Positions 1 to 5,133 of a DNA stretch of 11,006 nt are shown here, in pieces. The DNA is from Acidimicrobiia bacterium (GTDB lineage Bacteria > Actinomycetota > Acidimicrobiia > IMCC26256 > PALSA-555): NCBI GenBank assembly GCA_017853455.1, contig JAFMJM010000069.1, forward strand, positions 1 through 11,006, given 5' to 3'. The first letter of the stretch is position 1. The number at the start of each line of letters is the position of its first letter. The position numbers and the translations under genes are program-made. Below the pieces are notes generated by a model. It had not been told where the DNA came from. It saw only the letters and a list, made by a program, of their open reading frames with translations, and did not search any database.

Positions 1-15
1 CGGGGTCGGGTCGGG

Positions 16-420
16 TCACTCCGACGTCGGCGTGGGCCAGCCGGCCACGTCGTCGGCGTCGTGGATCGGGTCGAGGCCGAGCAGGTCGGCCATGTCGTCG
101 TGCGCCTCGAGGAGGAGCGGGGAGCCGTCCCAGGGAACGGGTGCATCGGGGACGGTCGGTGTCGGGGCCGCCCGGACGAGGCCCACCTCCACCAGGTGGG
201 CGAGGAACGCCGCCACGGCCTGCTGCTCGTCGGCGGTCCGGTCGGCGGCGACGACACGGGCCGGAACGCCGGTGGTCAGGGCCCGCCACACGTGGGCGGC
301 CGCCGGCGGCACCACGTAGTAGGTGCCCTGGTCGAGGTCGATGGCCAGGACCTCGCCGTCGACCTCGTCACTGATGACGGCCGGGCTGCGCAGCTCGTGT
401 GGCTGATCGAGCAGGTCCAC
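16..420 (-). CDS. PqqD-family protein with C-terminal acidic GWP tail
   Basis: A 134-aa protein whose first ~85 residues match the PqqD fold, a small winged-helix-like chaperone domain that binds peptides in RiPP and related systems. The visible signature is the run from D18 to L48: an acidic strand, then 'LDQGTYYVVPPAAAHVWRAL', the usual PqqD pattern of a 'note/display' strand followed by a helix. Residues 61-83 form the second helical part. After a Pro-rich linker (86-99) comes a tail at 105-129 containing DDMADLLGLDPIHD and ending GWP; I recall similar tails in other PqqD-like proteins and short peptides, but cannot verify it here. The GTG start has a GGGAGCGG ribosome site about 7 nt upstream and no alternative start lies before the domain. 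The first 53 bp overlap the end of the glycosyltransferase gene, so the two are coupled. There is no radical SAM partner in view. The specific role is unknown; the family call is fairly safe. Confidence 0.75.
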   Translation of the reverse strand: MDLLDQPHELRSPAVISDEVDGEVLAIDLDQGTYYVVPPAAAHVWRALTTGVPARVVAADRTADEQQAVAAFLAHLVEVGLVRAAPTPTVPDAPVPWDGSPLLLEAHDDMADLLGLDPIHDADDVAGWPTPTSE

Positions 421-1555
421 CTCGATTACCGCTCCCGTCGTCGCCGACCGCCGCGATCAGCACGGCGGCGAGGGCCCGATCGTACGGTCCGGTGCCGTAC
501 GCGGCGGTGACCGCCGCGTGGGCGCGGTCGGCGTTCGAGCGGGCGACCGCCGGATCGGCGAGGGTCGCGACCGCACGGGTGATCGCGTCGGGGTCGTCGG
601 CCACCGACACGCCGTCGTCGGTGGTGGCGTCGCGCACGAGCGCGCCGCGTGCACCGACCGACGTGGTGACCACCGGGAGTCCGAGCCCCATCGCCGCCAC
701 GATCTTGCGCTTGGCGCCCGCCCCGAAGCGCAGCGGTGCGAGGAGAACGCGGTGGTCGTGGTGGAGCGCCCGGAGCTCGGCGTCGGACACCCGACCGGTG
801 AACCGCACTCCGTCGTCGAGACCGGTCCGGGCCGCCGCCGGCCACTCGCCGACGACGGTCAGGGGGTCGTCGACGCCCTGCGCCCGCAGGCGCGGCAGGA
901 GGGTGGTCACGGCCTCCCGGACCGCATCGCGGTTCGGCGCGTGCGCGGCGCCACCCACGAGGAGGAGCCCGGAACCGGCGTGCGGCGGGGTGGGGCGGGC
1001 GAGGTCGGGGGCGGTGAGCCGGTAGTAGGGAACGGCGACCGCGTGTTCGCGCCCCGTCCGCTCCCGGACGGCAGTGGCTTCGGCCGCGGTCGGGTAGGTC
1101 ACGACGTCGGCCCGGGCCCAGGCCGCCCGCTCGGCGACCGCCGCCAGGCGGGCTCGCCGTGGATCACCGCCCAACAGCGCCGTCTCGTCGCCGATCCGGT
1201 CGGCGTGCAGGTCGTGACCCATGTAGACGACCGGGACCGTCGGGTGCTCGGCGAGCACCGGACCGACGGCGAGGGCCGGGCCGGGGCGGTGGACGACCAC
1301 GACGTCGACTGCAGAGGTCCCGAGCACGGCCCGCAGCGCGTCGGGACCGACCGACGGATGCACCGTGACCCCCCGCCCGGTCAGGTCGTCGACGGTCCCG
1401 TCGGTCCCGGGATCGCACCCCGGATCGCGTCCGAGGGCCACGACGGTCACGCGGTGGTCGAGCGCTGCGAGGGCGTCGAGTTGGTCGACCACGGCCCGCT
1501 CCCCCGCCGAGCGGGTGGCGACGGGCAGTCCGGCGTCGACGACGACGACGTTCAC
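368..1555 (-). CDS. GT-B glycosyltransferase, family 4-like
   Basis: A 395-aa cytoplasmic or peripheral membrane glycosyltransferase that probably adds a nucleotide-activated sugar to a surface glycan. The N-terminal Rossmann half starts at once with MNVVVVDAG and ends near residue 180. The C-terminal nucleotide-binding half starts at 'LLLVGGAAHAPNRDAV' (about 197-212), followed by 'DGVRFTGRVSD' (248-258) and the donor-site stretch 'APLRFGAGAKRKIVAAM' (273-289) with 'GLPVVTTSVGARG' (292-304). That layout is typical of Glyco_trans_1_4 proteins. The GTG start overlaps the upstream nucleotidyltransferase stop as GTGA, the standard coupling for this window; upstream codons in the same frame are an Arg/Pro-rich shadow of the neighbouring gene and were excluded. 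The last ~25 residues (GDDGSGNRGG onward) look unstructured. Donor and acceptor cannot be read from the sequence. Confidence 0.85.
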   Translation of the reverse strand: MNVVVVDAGLPVATRSAGERAVVDQLDALAALDHRVTVVALGRDPGCDPGTDGTVDDLTGRGVTVHPSVGPDALRAVLGTSAVDVVVVHRPGPALAVGPVLAEHPTVPVVYMGHDLHADRIGDETALLGGDPRRARLAAVAERAAWARADVVTYPTAAEATAVRERTGREHAVAVPYYRLTAPDLARPTPPHAGSGLLLVGGAAHAPNRDAVREAVTTLLPRLRAQGVDDPLTVVGEWPAAARTGLDDGVRFTGRVSDAELRALHHDHRVLLAPLRFGAGAKRKIVAAMGLGLPVVTTSVGARGALVRDATTDDGVSVADDPDAITRAVATLADPAVARSNADRAHAAVTAAYGTGPYDRALAAVLIAAVGDDGSGNRGGPARSATRAAQPGRHQ

Positions 1556-2724
1556 GTCGTCCGGGTCCGGAGGGTCAGGCACCGCAGGTACCGGGGTGCC
1601 GAGGAGAGCACGACGGGCCACGGCTCCACCGCCGTGCGGCTGATCCAGGCGGTCGCGTGGCGGCGCACCCGGCGCCGCTGGTCGGCGGGCGGTCCGGTCC
1701 GGACCGTGTGGGCGATCGTCTCCCGGATCCCGACCGGGGTGGCGTCGAGCCGGTCGAGCACGGCGGCGGGGACCGCGACGGCGAACGCGTCGCGCAGGTA
1801 CCGCAGGCCCTGGGTCAACTCGGTCGTCGTCCCGCGTCGGCGCGCGTCGGTGGTGACCACCTCCCAGTCGATCCCACCGCCGGCGACGAGGAACGCAGCG
1901 TCGGCGGCCCACCGCAGGGCGCGGTCGCCGGGTGCGGTGGCGGCGTGCACCACGACGTGCTGGAGCAGGTCGGCGGGCGACGGCGCGCGCACCGGCACGT
2001 CGGCGACCGCTGCCGCGACCGACCGCGCCCAGACGGGATCGTCCGGGAACGGCGTGCGGAAGAACGTCCGGCCCCAGGCCGCCGGAGCACCCGGCAGGGC
2101 GATCGCCCGGTGGACCTGCCAGTGGACGTCGACGTCGAGTCCGCCGTCGGGGGCGCGGGCGTCCATGCCCCGGGCGTCGACGACGAACGCCGGGTCGAGC
2201 GGGACGGGCAGCGTGTACCCGCGGGCCTCGAGCGCGGCGAGCGCCGCCGGGAAGTCGGCGGGCCGCACGAGCAGGTCGAGGTCGTGCAACGGGCGTAGCC
2301 CCGGGTCGGGGTAGTGCCACAGCGCCAGGGGCAGGCCCTTGAGCAGCAGGGGCGGGCCGTTCGCGCCGGTGAGGGCGTCGACGACCGGCGCGGCGTGGTG
2401 AGCGATCCAGTGGGCCCGGGCCCGGGTGAACGTCCGGAGTGCCCGCCCGCGCGCGAGCCACGGATGGTCGGGTGCGTCGTGGCGGCGGCGGTCGGCGACC
2501 AGGGGCAGTAGCCGCTCCTGCTCGGCGTCGGGGGTCCGGCCGGTCGCGACGAAGCGCTCCCAGGCGGTGCGTCCGACCTCGTCGGCGCGCAACGCGGCGG
2601 CGAGCAGGAGCTCGTCGCTGCCGCTCGGCAGCCACGGCGGTCGGGCCGCCGGGTCACGCGGATCGCGTCCGAGTGCGCGGTCGGTCCAGCGGACGGAGCG
2701 TGGGTGGAGACCCGGACGGCGCAC
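1552..2724 (-). CDS. NTP_transf_5-type nucleotidyltransferase-fold protein
   Basis: A 390-aa protein of the uncharacterised nucleotidyltransferase family (NTP_transf_5). The core is at 126-153: 'LLLKGLPLALWHYPDPGLR' followed by 'PLHDLDLLV', with Lys129-Gly130 and the metal-binding pair Asp148/Asp150. A second landmark is 'DVDVHWQVH' at 197-205, where the acidic/His strand of the family falls. Residues 249-290 ('SPADLLQHVVVHA', then 'RALRWAADAAFLV') are the helical region usual in these proteins. Members are often found beside PqqD-like genes, HprK-related kinases and glycan or peptide-modification genes; the true substrate is not known. I chose the GTG at 2724 because a TACGGT -10 box sits 8 nt before it and there is no good Shine-Dalgarno, which suggests a leaderless mRNA. 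It is first in a three-gene operon and is coupled by GTGA to the glycosyltransferase. The first ~35 residues look unconserved, so a slightly different start is possible. Confidence 0.78.
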   Translation of the reverse strand: MRRPGLHPRSVRWTDRALGRDPRDPAARPPWLPSGSDELLLAAALRADEVGRTAWERFVATGRTPDAEQERLLPLVADRRRHDAPDHPWLARGRALRTFTRARAHWIAHHAAPVVDALTGANGPPLLLKGLPLALWHYPDPGLRPLHDLDLLVRPADFPAALAALEARGYTLPVPLDPAFVVDARGMDARAPDGGLDVDVHWQVHRAIALPGAPAAWGRTFFRTPFPDDPVWARSVAAAVADVPVRAPSPADLLQHVVVHAATAPGDRALRWAADAAFLVAGGGIDWEVVTTDARRRGTTTELTQGLRYLRDAFAVAVPAAVLDRLDATPVGIRETIAHTVRTGPPADQRRRVRRHATAWISRTAVEPWPVVLSSAPRYLRCLTLRTRTT

Positions 2725-2732
2725 GGACGCGG

Positions 2733-2738
2733 ACCGTA
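2733..2738 (-). promoter_or_regulatory. Putative -10 box (TACGGT) for the minus-strand operon
   Basis: Read on the minus strand, TACGGT matches the actinobacterial TANNNT -10 consensus and lies 8 nt before the GTG at 2724. That spacing would place transcription start at or next to the start codon. No clear -35 box is visible. It mirrors the arrangement on the other strand at 2769. Confidence 0.4.
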
Positions 2739-2768
2739 CCGGGCCGCCGTGGGCCGTCCGCGCACCGC

Positions 2769-2774
2769 TAGGTT
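2769..2774 (+). promoter_or_regulatory. Putative -10 box (TAGGTT) for the GT8-like gene
   Basis: TAGGTT matches TANNNT and sits 7 nt before the GTG at 2782, so the transcript would begin at about the start codon (leaderless). There is no Shine-Dalgarno-like sequence in the remaining 7 nt. The -35 region is not recognisable. Confidence 0.45.
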
Positions 2775-2781
2775 CACACCG

Positions 2782-3696
2782 GTGCTGCGGGCGGGGAAGC
2801 GTTGGGGGCTGGAGCGGGCCCGCCGGTGGCGCCACGGCCTGCCCGTGCGGGAGCGGCTCCACGGAGTCGGTCGGGCCACCGGGTTCCGGGCGTCGACGCG
2901 ACCGGTGATCCGCTGGATCAAGGGTGACGGTCGCGACGACGAGATCACGCGGGCGGCACTCGCCCAGGCGACCCGCCTGTTCGGCGACGAGGTCGACTAC
3001 TGCGTGTGCAGCGTCGACGTGTCGGCCGCCCGCATGCGCGCGGTGACCGCGTGGGCGACGCAGCCGGTCACCTGGTTCCCGGTCGGTCGGCGCGACAACC
3101 CGCACCTGGCGGCCCGGCTCGGTGCGGCGGGGTGTCGGCGCGATGCGTTCGGGTACTGGTGGAAGTGGTTCCCCGACCGGGTCCGCCCCGACGCACCCGA
3201 GTGGATCCTCGACGGCGACATGGTCGTGGTCGGCCGCCCCGACTGGTTCGACGACTGGAAGGCCGGTCGCGACCCGTTGCGGGTCTCGCAGAGCGACGAC
3301 GCGCCCCCCGAGCACTCCGGCGAGTACGCCGACCTGATCGATCCGGAGCGGATGCTCTACTCGGGGCTGGTCTCGTTGCCGCCCGGACTCGACTACCTCG
3401 GCGACCTGATCGCGCTGCTCGACCGCCGACCGCTCCGGCCCGGCCATGACGGCCGCCGCAACGTGAGCGAGCAGGGCGCGATCGCCGCCGTGTTCGCGGC
3501 GCTCGGCGCCGTTCCGATCCCGCTGGCCGAGTTCCCGTTCGCGGTGGCGGGTGACGACACCCTGGCGACCGGCCGCTCGGGCTCCGACCACCCCGTGTGG
3601 GGCTACCACTTCGGCAACGCCTTCCGCGGTCCCAACCCGTGGTTCGAGCGGCTGGTGCGTGACGGGATCGTCGACGGGGGTCCTGCCGCCCCCTGA
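2782..3696 (+). CDS. Putative GT-A glycosyltransferase (GT8-like)
   Basis: A 304-aa protein with no signal peptide or membrane helix. It resembles GT8-type GT-A enzymes in motif order, although overall it is divergent. 'EWILDGDMVVVGRPDW' at 140-155 gives the DxD metal site (Asp144, Asp146) on a hydrophobic strand. 'MLYSGLVSLPPG' (191-202) corresponds to the 'NSGV' strand, 'SEQGAIAAVF' (229-238) to the 'DQ' helix, and 'VWGYHFGNAFRGPNPW' (272-287) to the C-terminal 'HF-G-KPW' metal/UDP segment. The first ~45 residues are basic and Arg-rich and may bind membrane or lipid-linked acceptor. An in-frame GTG at 2704 would add 26 residues but would run into the divergent gene; the GTG at 2782 has a -10 box 7 nt upstream. 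It is divergent from the left operon, and a dyad at 3714-3740 separates it from the next gene. The family assignment rests on motifs only; donor and acceptor are unknown. Confidence 0.62.
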   Translation: MLRAGKRWGLERARRWRHGLPVRERLHGVGRATGFRASTRPVIRWIKGDGRDDEITRAALAQATRLFGDEVDYCVCSVDVSAARMRAVTAWATQPVTWFPVGRRDNPHLAARLGAAGCRRDAFGYWWKWFPDRVRPDAPEWILDGDMVVVGRPDWFDDWKAGRDPLRVSQSDDAPPEHSGEYADLIDPERMLYSGLVSLPPGLDYLGDLIALLDRRPLRPGHDGRRNVSEQGAIAAVFAALGAVPIPLAEFPFAVAGDDTLATGRSGSDHPVWGYHFGNAFRGPNPWFERLVRDGIVDGGPAAP

Positions 3697-3713
3697 CCGG
3701 CTGTCGACGTTTC

Positions 3714-3740
3714 GTCACCGGCCGGGCGCCGACCGGTGAC
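3714..3740. terminator. Hairpin between GT8-like and PIG-L genes
   Basis: A perfect 8-bp inverted repeat, GTCACCGG / CCGGTGAC, with an 11-nt GC-rich loop, starts 18 nt after the GT8-like stop codon. No T-tract follows on either strand, so it is not a classic intrinsic terminator. It may still end or stabilise the upstream transcript. Confidence 0.35.
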
Positions 3741-3803
3741 CGCAGCCGCTGATCCTGGGTCGTACGACGCCGCCACGTGCGTCGCGACCACGGGAGGATC
3801 GGC

Positions 3804-4505
3804 ATGGAGCAGTGGGACCGTCGGCGGGTGCTCGCGGTCGGGGCACACCCCGACGACATCGAGCTCGGGTGCGGTGCGTCGTTGGCGGTGCACTCCCAAC
3901 GCGGTGACGACATCACCCTGCTGGTGCTGACCGACGGCGAGTTGGCCGACACTCCGGTGGCCGCCCGGGTCGACGAGCAGAAGGCCGCGGCGGCCCGACT
4001 CGGTGCCGCGCTCGTCTGGGGCGGTCAGGCCGACGGGCACGTCAGCGACGGTCGGGCGACGGTCGAGGTCATCGAGGCGGTCCTCCACGACGTGCGGCCC
4101 GGCATCGTCTACACCCACGCCCGGCGCGACACGCACCAGGACCACCGGGCGGCCGCCTTGGCCACCCTGGCCGCCGCGCGGGGTCACACGCGGGTCCTCT
4201 GCTACGAGGGTCCGACCACCGACGGGTTCGTGCCCGACGTCTACCTCGACGTCGACGGCTTCGTCGAGACCAAGCTCGACCTCGCCCGGGCCCACCTGTC
4301 GCAGGTGCTGCGCGAAGGGCTCGTCGACGTCGCCGCGCTCGAGGCGCTGGCGCGCCGGCGGGGCTTCGAGGGGCGGGTGCGCAACGCCGAGGCGTTCGAG
4401 ATCGGTCGGCTCGTGCTCGACCTCCGCCCCGGCGGCGGGACGGCACCGCCCGACGACTTCGTGTGGGTCGGTGCGACCCACGATCGACCCGAGAGGAGGG
4501 ACTGA
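3804..4505 (+). CDS. PIG-L (LmbE-like) family deacetylase
   Basis: A 233-aa zinc-dependent N-deacetylase of the PIG-L/LmbE family, which removes the acetyl group from GlcNAc-containing substrates such as GlcNAc-PI, GlcNAc-inositol (MshB) or GlcNAc-malate (BshB). The diagnostic motif AHPDDIELGCG is at 14-24: His15 and Asp18 bind zinc and Asp17 is the catalytic base. A TDGE turn follows, and the third zinc ligand is in 'THARRDTHQDHRAA' (HxDH type). Length and Rossmann-like order are normal for the family. The ATG at 3804 has a GGGAGG ribosome site 6 nt upstream; an in-frame GTG at 3777 lacks one. It probably opens the long plus-strand operon: the next gene is 36 bp away. Given the glycan neighbours, a sugar of the locus is a likelier substrate than mycothiol precursor, but the sequence cannot decide this. 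Confidence 0.9.
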   Translation: MEQWDRRRVLAVGAHPDDIELGCGASLAVHSQRGDDITLLVLTDGELADTPVAARVDEQKAAAARLGAALVWGGQADGHVSDGRATVEVIEAVLHDVRPGIVYTHARRDTHQDHRAAALATLAAARGHTRVLCYEGPTTDGFVPDVYLDVDGFVETKLDLARAHLSQVLREGLVDVAALEALARRRGFEGRVRNAEAFEIGRLVLDLRPGGGTAPPDDFVWVGATHDRPERRD

Positions 4506-4541
4506 ACCGATGTGTCGGGGGCAATCCACGAAAGGTTCGCG

Positions 4542-5132
4542 ATGAAGAAGAAGTTTCTGTTGTTCGTGGCGGTGGCCTCCATCGGCGTGGTCTCGGTGAT
4601 CACCCCGGCGTTCGCCGCCACCACCGTCGACATCGGCCAGGGCAACGTCGGCACCAAGATCGGCACGGCCTCGTACACCCGCACGCTCCAGGGTGACGGG
4701 TCCAAGGTGATCGGGGTGTCCATCGACATCACCGGCTCGGGCGAGCATCTCACCAAGGTGCACGTCTGCACGGCGGCCGAGCCGTTCACCAAGCGCATCC
4801 CCCCGGGGCAGTGCCAGTTCGTCTTCGACGGCGTCACCGGCACGACGTTCACCCGGGACCTGAACATCGGGTCGGGGTACGTGGGCAAGCAGGTCTGCCT
4901 GCAGAACCACGTCGACGTGGCGCTCGATGCCGACGCCACGGTGACCAACACCGGCTACGCCGCGTGGGTGGCCGGGTCGCCGTTCTACGGCTCGGTCTGC
5001 CTCGACCCGACCGGCACCCAGGTCCCGGTCGGCACGTGGGGTGCACTGGGGCTGAGTGCCGTGGTGGCGGTGGCGCTGGGTGCCCTGTTCGTGGTGAGCC
5101 GGCGGTCGTCGTCGAACGCGACGCAGGCCTGA
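4542..5132 (+). CDS. Secreted protein with WG-CTERM-type sorting tail (probable exosortase substrate)
   Basis: A 196-aa exported protein, unrecognised in its core. The N-terminus is a classic Sec signal: Met-Lys-Lys-Lys, a hydrophobic helix (5-20), and an Ala-x-Ala cleavage site at about 25/26 (TPAFA/ATTV). The mature region (26-158) is rich in Thr, Gly, Val and Asp with alternating strand pattern, so probably a beta-sandwich, and has four Cys (76, 91, 119, 153) that could form two disulfides. The tail is tripartite: VPVGTWG (161-167), a hydrophobic helix (168-185), then SRRSSS with Arg187-188. This is the architecture of PEP-CTERM-like signals and is closest, by eye, to the IPTLxxWG class. 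An exosortase-like gene lies two genes downstream. The ATG at 4542 has an AAAGG site 6 nt upstream; an earlier in-frame GTG (4512) would bury the signal peptide. The sorting role is inferred from architecture plus context; the function of the mature domain is unknown. Confidence 0.82.
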   Translation: MKKKFLLFVAVASIGVVSVITPAFAATTVDIGQGNVGTKIGTASYTRTLQGDGSKVIGVSIDITGSGEHLTKVHVCTAAEPFTKRIPPGQCQFVFDGVTGTTFTRDLNIGSGYVGKQVCLQNHVDVALDADATVTNTGYAAWVAGSPFYGSVCLDPTGTQVPVGTWGALGLSAVVAVALGALFVVSRRSSSNATQA

Positions 5133-5133
5133 C

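Noticed and set aside
1..15. GGGTC repeated about three times at the left edge
   Set aside because: Too short and simple to be a meaningful repeat; it is cut by the window edge.
518..2314. 598-aa plus-strand open frame opposite the glycosyltransferase and nucleotidyltransferase genes
   Set aside because: No recognisable domain, skewed composition and full overlap with two genes that have clear family motifs; an antisense shadow.
1556..2635. Long minus-strand open frame continuous with the GT-B glycosyltransferase, which would make a 755-aa protein
   Set aside because: The translation is Arg/Pro/Gly-rich low complexity, the typical frame shadow of GC-rich DNA. The nucleotidyltransferase occupies the same bases in another frame with real motifs.
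4506..4541. GGGGGCAATCCACGAAAGG before the secreted-protein gene looked a little like the core of a c-di-GMP-I riboswitch
   Set aside because: The leader is only 36 nt and the second half of the conserved core and the P2 stem are missing. It is better read as an ordinary leader with the AAAGG ribosome site.
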